64,000 nt of DNA from positions 1,984,001-2,048,000 of the forward strand of contig NZ_CP059491.1 of assembly GCF_014041935.1 (NCBI RefSeq), written 5' to 3'. Below, piece after piece: positions 1-7,789 of this stretch (its first letter is position 1; each line of letters opens with the position of its first letter). The notes under the pieces are model-generated. The model did not search any database. It was not told the DNA's origin and saw only the letters and a program-made list of their open reading frames with translations. Both the position numbers and the translations under genes were made by a program. Source of the stretch: Gordonia jinghuaiqii. GTDB lineage: Bacteria; Actinomycetota; Actinomycetes; Mycobacteriales; Mycobacteriaceae.

Positions 1-1005
1 CAACGGCACCAGGTGATGGTCGGTTCGACGATGCGGCGCGGTGTACATCATGCGCGACGACACCGCCGCCTGCTCGGCGAACTCTTTGGCGTGCGCACTG
101 TGGGTGTGGGCCTCGTGTACCAGCGCGGTGATGTTGCCGTCGCTGTCAGCAGCGATCCGCAGGCGGGAGCTCGTGGGCGCGCGGTGACCGACATACAGGA
201 ACATGTGCTGGCGCGGCACCGCGAACTTCACCGCACGACCCGGCAACCGCATCGCCGCCATGGCCGCGAGCACGTCGTGCGAATGCGGTGAACCCTTGGA
301 ACCGAAGCCGCCCCCGACGTGTGGCGCGATCACCCGCATGTGTTCCGGTTCGATACCCAGTACCGGCGCCAGCGTGGACACCACCCCCTGCGTCGACTGG
401 GTCGAGTCGTACAGGGTGAGAAGTGGGGCGTCGGGGTCCCACGTAGCCACCACGGTGTGCGGCTCCATCGGATTGTTGTGTTCCTCGGGCGTCGAATACC
501 ACTGGTCGATCTGTGTGGTGCCCGTCGGCGGAGACGCCAGGACCCGGTCGGGTTCGCCCTGCTCGGAGTTGGGCTCGAACCCGCCGTTCACCTGCTCGGG
601 CCGGTAGCTGTCGGGGTGATCGACACGGAACTCGGTGTCATGAGGCGCTTGGTCGTAGGTCACCTCCACCATCGCCGCCGCCTGCCGGGCGACTTCGGGA
701 TGCTCGGCGACGACGGCGCCGATGAGCTGGCCGCGGTAGGTGATCTCCGGCGACTGCAGGATCGTGAGATCACCGTCGGAGGTGTCGGCCAGCCGCGGTG
801 CGTTCTCGATGGTCAGGACCAGCAGCACCCCGTCGGCGGACTCGGCGGCCGCGGTGTCCATCGCCGACACGCGGCCACGTGCGACCGTGGCGGTGATCGG
901 CCACAGGTACACCGCGTCGGTGACGTGTTCGTAGGCGTAAGGCGCGCTGCCGCGGACCTTCTCGGCTCCGTCGATCCGGGCCCACGAGGTTCCGATGGCG
1001 CTCAT
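1..1005 (-). CDS. Molybdopterin-binding subunit of a xanthine dehydrogenase/aldehyde oxidase-family enzyme (partial)
   Basis: The 5' part of the large molybdenum-cofactor subunit; the 3' end lies beyond the left edge (335 codons visible). The ATG at 1005 overlaps the FAD-subunit stop as ATGA. The translation opens with an MSAIGTSWARIDGAEKVRG segment, typical of the first large-subunit domain. A glycine-rich HVGGGFGSKG stretch near residues 237-246 matches the conserved loop of the molybdopterin domain. It should oxidise an aldehyde or N-heterocycle and pass electrons to the FAD and 2Fe-2S subunits encoded upstream. The substrate cannot be read from the sequence. The FAD-subunit architecture favours the PaoABC (YagTSR) aldehyde-oxidoreductase type, and the start resembles YagR. 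Family call is firm; substrate is unknown. Confidence 0.9.
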   Translation of the reverse strand, partial: MSAIGTSWARIDGAEKVRGSAPYAYEHVTDAVYLWPITATVARGRVSAMDTAAAESADGVLLVLTIENAPRLADTSDGDLTILQSPEITYRGQLIGAVVAEHPEVARQAAAMVEVTYDQAPHDTEFRVDHPDSYRPEQVNGGFEPNSEQGEPDRVLASPPTGTTQIDQWYSTPEEHNNPMEPHTVVATWDPDAPLLTLYDSTQSTQGVVSTLAPVLGIEPEHMRVIAPHVGGGFGSKGSPHSHDVLAAMAAMRLPGRAVKFAVPRQHMFLYVGHRAPTSSRLRIAADSDGNITALVHEAHTHSAHAKEFAEQAAVSSRMMYTAPHRRTDHHLVPL

Positions 1006-1985
1006 CGCGACGCCAACTCGGTCAGAACCGCGATCAGCGTCCGGCGAGCGAGGGGGATCTTGAACGCGTTGCCGTCGAGCGCCACGGCCTCGGCGAGCTC
1101 GGAATCGGCTGCCTCGGCGAACAGTTCGGGCGAGATCGGGTTTCCGGTGAGTACGGCTTCGGCGCGGTGCGCCCGCCAGGGTTTGTGCGCGACGCCGCCG
1201 AGCGCGATGCGCGCGTCGCGGACGACGCCGTTGTCCAGGCTGAGTTCGGCACCGACGGACACCAGGGCGAAGGCGTACGACGCGCGGTCGCGCACCTTTC
1301 GATACATCGACACCGAATCGGGTAGTGGTGCAGGTACATCGACGGCGACGATCAGGTCCTGCGGGTCCAGTTCGGTGTCGCGGTCGGGGGTGTCACCGGG
1401 CAGCCGGTACAAGGCGTTGACGTCGACGTCGCGTTGGCCGTCGTGCCCTTCGACGACGACCCGCGCGTCGAGTGCGGCCAGGGCGACAGCCAGGTCGGAC
1501 GGGTGAGTGGCCACGCAGCTCTCGGAGGCGCCCAGGATCGCGTGATGTCGGGTGTACCCGCCGATCGCCGAACATCCGGTGCCCGGCTCGCGCTTGTTGC
1601 ACGGCGTGGTGACGTCCTGGAAATAGACGCACCGGGTGCGCTGCAGCAGGTTACCGCCGGTGGTGGCCAGGTTGCGCAGTTGCGGTGAGGCCCCCGACAG
1701 CAGTGCCGCCGACAGCATCGGATACCGCCGCCGAACGGTCGGATGGGCGGCCAGGTCGGAGTTGCGCACGGTGGCCCCGAGTCGGAGTGAACCGTCGGGA
1801 TTGTCGCTGATCTCGTCCAGCGGCAGGCGTGAGATGTCGACCAGCGCAGGGGGAGTGGCGACCCCGAGCTTCATGTGGTCGACCAGATTGGTGCCGCCGG
1901 CAAGGAGCTTCGCGTCCGGGTGCTCGCGCAGGAATTCCAGGGCGCCGGCCACATCGGTGGCACGTTCGTAGGTGAAGGGGATCAT
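1002..1985 (-). CDS. FAD-binding subunit of molybdenum hydroxylase (PaoB/YagS type)
   Basis: A 327-residue medium subunit (CoxM/YagS family) that relays electrons through FAD. The FAD-binding LLAGGTNLVDHMK motif is at residues 27-39 and the second ATTGGNLLQRTRC motif at 107-119. Four cysteines at 119, 129, 138 and 157 fall in an insert containing TPCNKREPGTGC. Such an insert is known from PaoB-type and 4-hydroxybenzoyl-CoA reductase-type subunits, where it carries an extra 4Fe-4S cluster. I chose ATG 1985 because it overlaps the upstream 2Fe-2S gene by ATGA; the longer in-frame extension is only a shadow of that gene. Both junctions in this three-gene operon overlap by 4 bp, implying translational coupling. 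Confidence 0.92.
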   Translation of the reverse strand: MIPFTYERATDVAGALEFLREHPDAKLLAGGTNLVDHMKLGVATPPALVDISRLPLDEISDNPDGSLRLGATVRNSDLAAHPTVRRRYPMLSAALLSGASPQLRNLATTGGNLLQRTRCVYFQDVTTPCNKREPGTGCSAIGGYTRHHAILGASESCVATHPSDLAVALAALDARVVVEGHDGQRDVDVNALYRLPGDTPDRDTELDPQDLIVAVDVPAPLPDSVSMYRKVRDRASYAFALVSVGAELSLDNGVVRDARIALGGVAHKPWRAHRAEAVLTGNPISPELFAEAADSELAEAVALDGNAFKIPLARRTLIAVLTELASR

Positions 1986-2527
1986 CGGTCGGCCGCCTGT
2001 CGGATCGCCGCGAGGATGTTGGGGTAGGCCGCACACCGGCACAGATTGCCGCTCATCCGTTCCCGGATCTCGTCGTCGGACAACTCGGCGGCGGACAACT
2101 CGGTCGCGTCCGGTTCGCCGGCCTGCTCGCCGGGATCGGTGCTGTCGGTGACGGAACTGGGGAATCCGCGGTCGGCCTCCTCGAGCATGCCGACCGCCGA
2201 GCAGATCTGCCCCGGGGTGCAGAAGCCGCACTGGAAACCGTCCTGATCGATGAATGCCTGCTGCATCGGATGGAGGTCGTCGCCGTCGGCGAGGCCGTCG
2301 GCGGTGACGATCTCGGTGCCCTCATAGGAGACGGCGAACGACAGGCAGCTGACGACCCGGCGGCCGTCGACGAGCACGGTGCACGATCCGCACTGGCCGT
2401 GATCGCACCCCTTCTTGGGGGAGAAGTTGCCGAGCCGGTCACGCAGACCGTCCAGCAGGGTCGTGCGGGTGTCGACGAGGACATCATGTGTCACGCCGTC
2501 GACCGAGAGGGACACCTTGGTTTCCAC
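1982..2527 (-). CDS. 2Fe-2S subunit of molybdenum hydroxylase
   Basis: A 181-residue small subunit with two 2Fe-2S clusters. The plant-ferredoxin-type cluster uses C41, C46, C49 and C61 (motif GCDHGQCGSC). The helical-domain cluster uses C100/C103 (QCGFC) and C163/C165 (LCRC). An acidic insert at about residues 120-152 separates the two halves of the second motif and makes the protein slightly longer than usual. No Tat signal is visible at the N-terminus, unlike E. coli PaoA, which suggests a cytoplasmic enzyme. It is the first gene of the operon and diverges from the NADH dehydrogenase gene across a gap of about 60 bp. Confidence 0.93.
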   Translation of the reverse strand: METKVSLSVDGVTHDVLVDTRTTLLDGLRDRLGNFSPKKGCDHGQCGSCTVLVDGRRVVSCLSFAVSYEGTEIVTADGLADGDDLHPMQQAFIDQDGFQCGFCTPGQICSAVGMLEEADRGFPSSVTDSTDPGEQAGEPDATELSAAELSDDEIRERMSGNLCRCAAYPNILAAIRQAADR

Positions 2528-2590
2528 GAACGGCGCTTACCCTCACCGGTCGGCGGTAAACCGCGCCGAATGTCTGGAACAATCGGCGCA

Positions 2591-3904
2591 ATGGCCCCCT
2601 CGAGACCCAGAGTCGTCGTCATCGGTGCAGGATTCGCGGGCATGCATTGCCTCCGCCGTCTCAAGAAGGCGCCGGTGGACATCACCGTCGTGGACCGCAG
2701 CACCAGCCACCTGTTTCAGCCGCTGCTCTACCAGTGCGCGACGGGGCTGCTCTCCGAAGGCGCGATCTCCAGTCCGATTCGGCACCTGACCCGACGGCAG
2801 CGCAACCTCGACGTCGTCCTCGGGGAGGCGTCGGCCATCGACGCCGAAGCCCGGGAGGTGACCGTGGACCGCCTCGACCGATCGAAGTTCCGTGTTCCCT
2901 ATGACTATCTGGTGGTGGGGGCCGGGATGCGCACCGCCTACCGGGGCAACGACGCCTTCGCCCTGCATGCGCCGGGCATGAAGAGCCTCGACGACGCCCT
3001 GACGATACGGCGCAAGATCATGGCGGCGTTCGAGATGGCCGAGACGGTCACCGATCCCGCGGAGCAGCGGTCCTGGCTGACGTTCGCGGTGGCGGGCGGC
3101 GGACCCACCGGCGTCGAACTGGCGGGCCAGATCCGCGAGCTGGCGACCCTCGCGCTCGAGCGCGAATACGACGCGATCGATCCGGCCGCGGCCCGGGTTC
3201 TGCTGCTGCACGGTGGCGACCGTGTCCTGCCCTCGTTCGAGCCGCGGCTGTCGGCGAGCGCGCAGCGCACCCTGGACAAACTCGGCGTCGAGACGCACCT
3301 GGGGGTTCACGTGACCGACGTCGGAGAAGACTTCGTGGAGACCACCCGCAAGAGCGACAAGCACAAAGAGATCTATCCGGCCCGCACGACGCTGTGGACG
3401 ACCGGCGTCGAGGCCGTACCGTTCGCGACCACGCTGGCGTCGGCTCTCGGTGTCGAACAGGATCGTTCGGGCCGGATACCGGTCGAGGCGGACCTGTCGG
3501 TCCCCGGCCACCCCGAGGTCTTCGTGTGTGGCGACATGATGGCATTCCAGGACCTGGCCGGCGTCGCCGAGGTGGCCATGCAGAGCGGACGGCATGCGGG
3601 CACGGTGATCGCCGAAACCGTTGCGGGGCAGCCTGAACGGACGCCCTTCAAGTATCGGGACCTCGGGACCGCCGCCTACATCGCACGACGCAAGGCGATC
3701 GTTCAGTCGGGACGCTTCCAGTTGTCGGGGTTCCCGGGATGGGTGGCGTGGGGTGTCATCCACATCGCCTTCCTCGCGGGGATCCGCAATCGGATGGGAA
3801 CCATGATGACCTGGGGAGCAACACTTCTCACCGACACCCGGCGAGAAAGGGCGATCATCTACGGGGATACCGAGACCGCGCGCAAACCGTACGGTCGGCG
3901 CTGA
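2591..3904 (+). CDS. ndh: Type II NADH dehydrogenase (NADH:menaquinone oxidoreductase)
   Basis: A single-subunit, non-proton-pumping flavoprotein of 437 residues, which should oxidise NADH at the inner membrane face and reduce menaquinone. The FAD dinucleotide motif GAGFAG is at 12-17, the second (NADH) motif AGGGPTG at 168-174, and a VFVCGDMM FAD-contact motif lies further on. A C-terminal amphipathic segment with FPGWVAWGVIHIAFLAG is the expected membrane anchor. ATG 2591 places the Rossmann motif at the usual distance; an in-frame ATG at 2570 would add seven residues. Neither has a clear Shine-Dalgarno sequence. It diverges from the molybdenum hydroxylase operon and converges on the phosphatase gene 30 bp downstream. 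Confidence 0.92.
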   Translation: MAPSRPRVVVIGAGFAGMHCLRRLKKAPVDITVVDRSTSHLFQPLLYQCATGLLSEGAISSPIRHLTRRQRNLDVVLGEASAIDAEAREVTVDRLDRSKFRVPYDYLVVGAGMRTAYRGNDAFALHAPGMKSLDDALTIRRKIMAAFEMAETVTDPAEQRSWLTFAVAGGGPTGVELAGQIRELATLALEREYDAIDPAAARVLLLHGGDRVLPSFEPRLSASAQRTLDKLGVETHLGVHVTDVGEDFVETTRKSDKHKEIYPARTTLWTTGVEAVPFATTLASALGVEQDRSGRIPVEADLSVPGHPEVFVCGDMMAFQDLAGVAEVAMQSGRHAGTVIAETVAGQPERTPFKYRDLGTAAYIARRKAIVQSGRFQLSGFPGWVAWGVIHIAFLAGIRNRMGTMMTWGATLLTDTRRERAIIYGDTETARKPYGRR

Positions 3905-3934
3905 GCGACACCCGGGCGGTGGTGCGGCCGTTGC

Positions 3935-4459
3935 CTACGCCAGGCCGCGCATGTGCTCGAGGACCTTCTCCCACGTCTCGTAGCCGGGTTGGCCGAAGTG
4001 GATGTGGGTGCCCTTGAAGTCCTTGACGCCCCGCGCATCGCGGTCGTCGATGATGAAGTGTCCGCGGTTGAGATTCTTGTGATGGGAGAGGATGACTCGC
4101 TTGTACGCGGGTGATTCCGCACCGCGCCCGAGGTGCATCTTCACCCACAGCAGCTTCTCGGTCCACGCCAGTGGGTTGTCCCAGGGTGCGGTCGAGAGGA
4201 TGTAGGTGTCGAACCGGCGGGCCAGCTCGTGGTAGGCCTCGACGGCGCCGGGCATCGGGTCCATCAGTGAGAAGATCCCCGGGACGTCGTCGAGGTTCCC
4301 GTCGAAACGGTCGCGCTCGGCGTCGCTGAGCTTGTCGATCCCGGATTGGAAATCGACCAGGGTGTTGTCCATGTCGACGTAGAGGATCTTCTTCTTGCTC
4401 TTCTTTCCTTTCTTGCCGTTCGTGGTCTTGTTTTGTTGTGCAGCTTTACCTTTGGCCAT
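3935..4459 (-). CDS. HAD-superfamily 5'(3')-deoxyribonucleotidase-like protein
   Basis: 174 residues with a lysine-rich N-terminal tail (about residues 2-24), followed by a compact HAD phosphatase. The nucleophile motif DMDNT is at 29-33, a motif-II-like ILSTAPWDN follows, and a FIIDDRD acidic motif lies near the C-terminus. The small cap and the STAPW segment resemble the 5' nucleotidase, deoxy (NT5C) family, which dephosphorylates deoxyribonucleotides. ATG 4459 is preceded by an excellent AGGAGG about 9 nt upstream. The start overlaps the 3' end of the upstream gene by 14 bp, so the two are probably co-transcribed. The polylysine tail is unusual and might aid nucleic-acid binding; that is inference. 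Confidence 0.85.
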   Translation of the reverse strand: MAKGKAAQQNKTTNGKKGKKSKKKILYVDMDNTLVDFQSGIDKLSDAERDRFDGNLDDVPGIFSLMDPMPGAVEAYHELARRFDTYILSTAPWDNPLAWTEKLLWVKMHLGRGAESPAYKRVILSHHKNLNRGHFIIDDRDARGVKDFKGTHIHFGQPGYETWEKVLEHMRGLA

Positions 4460-5393
4460 GTCGGGCCTCCTGTCCACGGGACGAGCGTTGTTCTCCTGAG
4501 CGGGTCCGGGGCCGTAGCAGCGGCTGCCGGTTCACCGGCTTGTCTCGACCGCGAGTCGCCGGGCGGATCACCCGCGTGCTGAGGGGTTCCCGTTCGGTCG
4601 GCCCCATCCGGGGCAGTTCGCGGTCGATGAAGTCGAGCCAGTCGGAGAGTCCGAGGAACAGGCGGTGCCGATGGAACGCGACGGCGCTGATCGAGCGCAC
4701 GGCCCAGAGATGGGCGTCGTCGAGCACGAGCTCGATGGTCGGACAACGCGTGGCGAGATCTGCGATCAGGGTGTCGGTGAACCGGGGATGGGCGTCGACG
4801 AGGACCTTGCCGAAGATGTCGATCCTCGGTTCGTCGAGGCTGATCCCGATCGCGGAATCGATGTGCGCCGTCGGCAGGGCGATGGTGGCGTCGGGCCGGA
4901 TGGTGAAGGTGCCGCCCGCGTAGGTCTCCAGCTCGTCGCGCACGAGAGCGCGGAGTCCGTCGGGGCCGAGTGTTTCGGCGTCGAGGATCGGGCAGCGCTC
5001 GGGCAACGGGTGTCCGAGAGGGGCGAGAAAGGACGGGTCGGGAACCGACCACACCTGTCGCAGAGTCCGCACCGCCAGGTCGACGACGGCGTCATCGCCG
5101 TGTCCGGGCGTCGTCGTGACCTCAAGCCGTCCGTCACGGACTCTGCGCCAGCCCAGACTCACGAGTGATTCCGCGTGACCGGCGGTGCCGCCGGCGACGG
5201 CGCAGCGCAATCGGCGAGAGCGCCTGAGGCGAAGGGCGAACCAGCGGTCGGCTGCGAGTTCGCGCGACGGGGTGATGAAGGCGGTGTCGTACGGACTCAT
5301 CGATGACATGCGTCGGCCGAGCAGCGCACTGAACTCCTGCCAGGCATCGTGGACCGTGGAGTCGAAGGTGGCGTCGAAGGCGGCGGCGGACAT
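4446..5393 (-). CDS. Conserved hypothetical protein, possibly TY-Chap/YbjN-like
   Basis: A 315-residue soluble protein with no signal peptide or membrane segment. The N-terminal half has the spacing of a helical W-x2-F start followed by AADRWFALRL, and an LVSLGWRRV motif near residues 90-100. These recall actinobacterial TY-Chap/YbjN-type domains (T3SS-chaperone-like fold). The C-terminal half has alternating strands and helices with no catalytic motif I recognise. ATG 5393 was chosen because AAGGAG lies about 9 nt upstream; a longer reading to 5492 lacks such a site. It sits directly upstream of and overlaps the nucleotidase gene. CDS confidence is high, family assignment low. Confidence 0.75.
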   Translation of the reverse strand: MSAAAFDATFDSTVHDAWQEFSALLGRRMSSMSPYDTAFITPSRELAADRWFALRLRRSRRLRCAVAGGTAGHAESLVSLGWRRVRDGRLEVTTTPGHGDDAVVDLAVRTLRQVWSVPDPSFLAPLGHPLPERCPILDAETLGPDGLRALVRDELETYAGGTFTIRPDATIALPTAHIDSAIGISLDEPRIDIFGKVLVDAHPRFTDTLIADLATRCPTIELVLDDAHLWAVRSISAVAFHRHRLFLGLSDWLDFIDRELPRMGPTEREPLSTRVIRPATRGRDKPVNRQPLLRPRTRSGEQRSSRGQEARHGQR

Positions 5394-5627
5394 GACATCT
5401 CCTTTCCGGACACTCGTGTACCGCGGGAGGTGCGGCCGTGTACCGGGTGTCACTGCAATGGGTGCCCTCCTGGCGAGAACGGGGGGATTCACCTGACACC
5501 CGCAGGATAGGTCCGGCCTGTGACAATCCGGGCGACGATCGGCGCGGATTCGTGTCCGCCGGCCACCGCGCAGTCGGGGGAGTGTTCCGCGGAACGCTTG
5601 TCCGTCACCCCTCGGCCTGGTATCCAG

Positions 5628-5645
5628 ATTAGAACACGTTCTAAT
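5628..5645. promoter_or_regulatory. KstR-type operator upstream of the flavoprotein gene
   Basis: An 18-bp inverted repeat ATTAGAACACGTTCTAAT with perfect 8-nt arms around AC. The core TAGAACACGTTCTA fits every fixed position of the known KstR consensus TnnAACnnGTTnnA, the operator of the TetR-family repressor of cholesterol/steroid catabolism in mycobacteria and rhodococci. It lies 26 bp upstream of the ATG at 5672, a position suited to blocking transcription. The regulator is not in this window. Confidence 0.75.
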
Positions 5646-5671
5646 TCTGCCAGGCGTCGAGGAGACAAGCC

Positions 5672-6799
5672 ATGCACACCCCGATCTGCGACGAACTCGG
5701 TATCGAGTTCCCCATCTTCGCGTTCACCCACTGCCGCGACGTCGTCGTGGCGGTCAGCAAGGCGGGTGGCTTCGGTGTGCTCGGCGCGGTGGGTTTCACG
5801 CCCGAACAGCTCGAGGTGGAGCTGAACTGGATCGACGAGCACATCGGCGATCACCCCTACGGCGTCGACATCGTCATCCCCAACAAGTACGAGGGCATGG
5901 ACGCGAACATGTCCGCCGAGGAGCTCACCAAGATGCTCCAGTCGATGGTCCCGGCGGAGACGCTGGATTTCGGCCGCAAGCTGTTGCGCGACCACGGGGT
6001 GCCGCTCGACGAGGACAGTGACAACTCCCTGCAGCTGCTCGGGTGGACGGAGACCACCGCGACGCCCCAGGTCGAACTCGCGCTGCAGCACCCGAAGGTC
6101 ACGCTCATCGCGAACGCGCTCGGCACTCCGCCGGTGGACATGATCGAGAAGATCCAGGCCGCGGGCCGTAAGGTGGCCGCGCTCTGCGGGTCGCCGAAGC
6201 AGGCGCGCAAGCATGCCGACGCCGGCGTGGACATCATCATCGCGCAGGGCGGCGAGGGTGGCGGACACTGCGGCGAGGTCGGCTCGATCGTGCTGTGGCC
6301 GCAGGTGGTCAAAGAGGTTGCCCCGGTGCCGGTTCTGGCCGCCGGTGGCATCGGCAGCGGTGAACAAATCGCGGCCGCTCTCGCGCTGGGCGCCCAGGGG
6401 GCGTGGAGTGGTTCGCAGTGGCTGATGGTCGAGGAGGCCGAGAACACCCCCGTCCAGCAGCAGACCTACATCGACGCGTCGAGCCGTGACACGGTCCGCA
6501 GCCGGTCGTTCACGGGTAAGCCGTGCCGCATGCTGAAGAACGACTGGACCGAGGCGTGGGAGGACCCCAAGAACCCCGACCCCCTCGGAATGCCGTTGCA
6601 GTACATGGTCTCCGGTATGGCTGTCGCCGCCACGCACAAGCATCCCGACGAGAGCATCGACGTCGCGTTCAATCCGGTGGGCCAGGTTGTCGGCCAGTTC
6701 CGCAAGGTCGAGAAGACCTCCGCGGTGATCGAGCGCTGGGTGACCGAGTACATCGACGCGACGAGCAGCCTGGAGTCGTTCGCCAACGCCACGACCTAG
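5672..6799 (+). CDS. Nitronate monooxygenase-family (NPD) FMN oxidoreductase, probably in the KstR regulon
   Basis: A 375-residue TIM-barrel FMN protein of the 2-nitropropane dioxygenase/enoyl reductase family. Visible features are the N-terminal IEFPIFAFTHCRDV substrate loop, the GGFGVLGAVGF strand-turn, the IAQGGEGGGHCGEVG phosphate loop around residues 189-203, and VLAAGGIGSGEQIAAALALGA for FMN phosphate binding. True nitronate monooxygenases have a catalytic His in an AQGxExGGH motif, which is present here. Relatives in steroid degraders (IpdC, for example) reduce CoA intermediates rather than nitronates. The KstR-type operator 26 bp upstream favours a steroid-catabolic role. GAGGAGAC precedes the ATG. 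The family is sure; the substrate is inferred from regulation. Confidence 0.9.
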   Translation: MHTPICDELGIEFPIFAFTHCRDVVVAVSKAGGFGVLGAVGFTPEQLEVELNWIDEHIGDHPYGVDIVIPNKYEGMDANMSAEELTKMLQSMVPAETLDFGRKLLRDHGVPLDEDSDNSLQLLGWTETTATPQVELALQHPKVTLIANALGTPPVDMIEKIQAAGRKVAALCGSPKQARKHADAGVDIIIAQGGEGGGHCGEVGSIVLWPQVVKEVAPVPVLAAGGIGSGEQIAAALALGAQGAWSGSQWLMVEEAENTPVQQQTYIDASSRDTVRSRSFTGKPCRMLKNDWTEAWEDPKNPDPLGMPLQYMVSGMAVAATHKHPDESIDVAFNPVGQVVGQFRKVEKTSAVIERWVTEYIDATSSLESFANATT

Positions 6800-6824
6800 C
6801 GGGCTCTCGGCCGGCGGTGGGCAC

Positions 6825-7154
6825 TCACCCGGTGAGGTCGCCGCCGGCCGCCCGCCATCCGATGAGTCCTCCGCTCATGTTTGCGGCCTCGAAGCCGTTC
6901 TCCACGAGGAGGTTTGCTGCACCGGCGGATCGGATTCCGCCGGTGCAGAAGGCTATCAGGAGGGTGTCCTCGGGGAGTTCGAGGCACCGCTCCGGAAGAA
7001 CTTCGAGCGGCATGTGCACCGCGCCGGGGATGTGTACCCGGTTCCATTCGAAGTCGCGTCGTACGTCGACGATCAGCGCACCATCGGCGACCAGGCGGAC
7101 CGCGTCGGCTGCGGGGACGGTGGGCGGCCGTCGGAGGTAGTGGCGGACCTTCAT
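6825..7154 (-). CDS. Single-domain rhodanese (sulfurtransferase)
   Basis: A 109-residue rhodanese domain. The active-site loop CTGGIRS has its nucleophilic cysteine at residue 70; VDVRRDFEWNRVHIPGAVHMP at 29-49 is the conserved CH2-A region. It should carry a persulfide and transfer sulfane sulfur to an acceptor in the cytoplasm; no signal peptide is seen. The gene lies downstream of the marR gene on the same strand, with a 17-bp inverted repeat about 40 bp before its start. Regulation by that MarR protein is therefore likely. Similar MarR/ArsR-rhodanese pairs respond to reactive sulfur species, which is an inference here. Confidence 0.88.
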   Translation of the reverse strand: MKVRHYLRRPPTVPAADAVRLVADGALIVDVRRDFEWNRVHIPGAVHMPLEVLPERCLELPEDTLLIAFCTGGIRSAGAANLLVENGFEAANMSGGLIGWRAAGGDLTG

Positions 7155-7192
7155 CGGTACTCCGCCATGGGGGAAAGAGGCTCGTTCACGAG

Positions 7193-7209
7193 CTTCAGTC
7201 TAACTGAAG
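7193..7209. promoter_or_regulatory. Putative MarR operator over the rhodanese promoter
   Basis: Inverted repeat CTTCAGT-CTA-ACTGAAG with perfect 7-nt arms, lying between the marR stop and the rhodanese start. Read on the minus strand it contains TAGACT, a plausible -10 hexamer. A second short inverted repeat (CTCGT-TC-ACGAG, 7181-7192) adjoins it on the rhodanese side. Size, symmetry and position fit a MarR-family operator; binding is inferred. Confidence 0.55.
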
Positions 7210-7225
7210 GATGCTCCGGCGACGA

Positions 7226-7642
7226 TCAAGGCTTCGGAAACGACCGTCTCATGTGGTCGTGAAGCGCGGTCGCGAGTTCCGGATCGTGCGCCGTCAGCTC
7301 GGCGTCGAGTCGGGCGACCTCTGCGGCCGCCCGGATCAGGATCTCCTCACCCGCGGCGGTCATCCGTAGGCTCGACGCCGAACCGGCGTGGGCGGTGCCG
7401 TCATCGACGAGCCCGGCTTCGACGAAACCGGAGACAGCCGCGTGGGCGCTCTGCACCGTGATCCGGGAGCGTCGAGCGAGCTCGCTGAACGAGATGCCCG
7501 GTGTGCCTCGAATATGGCCGAGCAGGCCGTACTTTCGCGTCGTCAGTCCGAGAGGTTTGAGGGCTGCGGCGAGTTCCGCCTCCCACACGCGGCTCAGGGT
7601 GAGCAGCATGATCGTCGGGCTGAACGGCGGTGGCTCGGACAT
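7226..7642 (-). CDS. MarR-family transcriptional regulator
   Basis: 138 residues with the winged-helix MarR architecture. There is an N-terminal dimerisation helix, then a helix-turn-helix around ISFSELARRSRITVQSAHAA (about residues 51-70) and a wing with DDGTAHAGSASSLRMTAAG. No cysteine is present, so a direct thiol switch inside this protein is unlikely. It would bind a palindromic site and release it on binding a small ligand. It is transcribed toward the rhodanese gene, with a candidate operator in the 71-bp gap between them. The 148-bp region before its start contains the 68-bp palindrome. Confidence 0.88.
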   Translation of the reverse strand: MSEPPPFSPTIMLLTLSRVWEAELAAALKPLGLTTRKYGLLGHIRGTPGISFSELARRSRITVQSAHAAVSGFVEAGLVDDGTAHAGSASSLRMTAAGEEILIRAAAEVARLDAELTAHDPELATALHDHMRRSFPKP

Positions 7643-7700
7643 GCAGGCAGGCTAACAGCCAACTGGTGCCCCACAGCAGCGCGGCGGGTGGGCCTCGTCC

Positions 7701-7768
7701 TTCCCGCTGGATGGCTTCCCTCCCGCCTATTGGATCCAATAAGCGGGAGGGAAGCCATCCAGCGGGAA
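7701..7768. repeat. 68-bp near-perfect palindrome with no loop
   Basis: Two 34-nt arms meet at a central GGATCC. Every position pairs except one (C7727 opposite A7742), which becomes a G-U wobble in RNA transcribed leftward. Imperfect pairing continues outward (CTCGT on the left, ACGAG on the right, with a 2-nt bulge). It lies between the stop of the leftward hypothetical gene at 7790 and the marR start at 7642. It could be a very strong hairpin terminator without a U-tract, a processing site, or a remnant of a palindromic mobile element. No second copy is visible in this window. Confidence 0.85.
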
Positions 7769-7789
7769 CGAGATCCCCGACGCGGGGAC

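Noticed and set aside
5584..5595. Perfect 12-bp palindrome GTTCCGCGGAAC before the flavoprotein gene
   Set aside because: It is symmetric, but I cannot link it to a regulator. The KstR-type site nearer the start explains regulation better, and short GC-rich palindromes occur by chance.
7701..7768. Insertion-sequence terminal inverted repeats
   Set aside because: The arms are contiguous with no transposase or target-site duplication between or around them.
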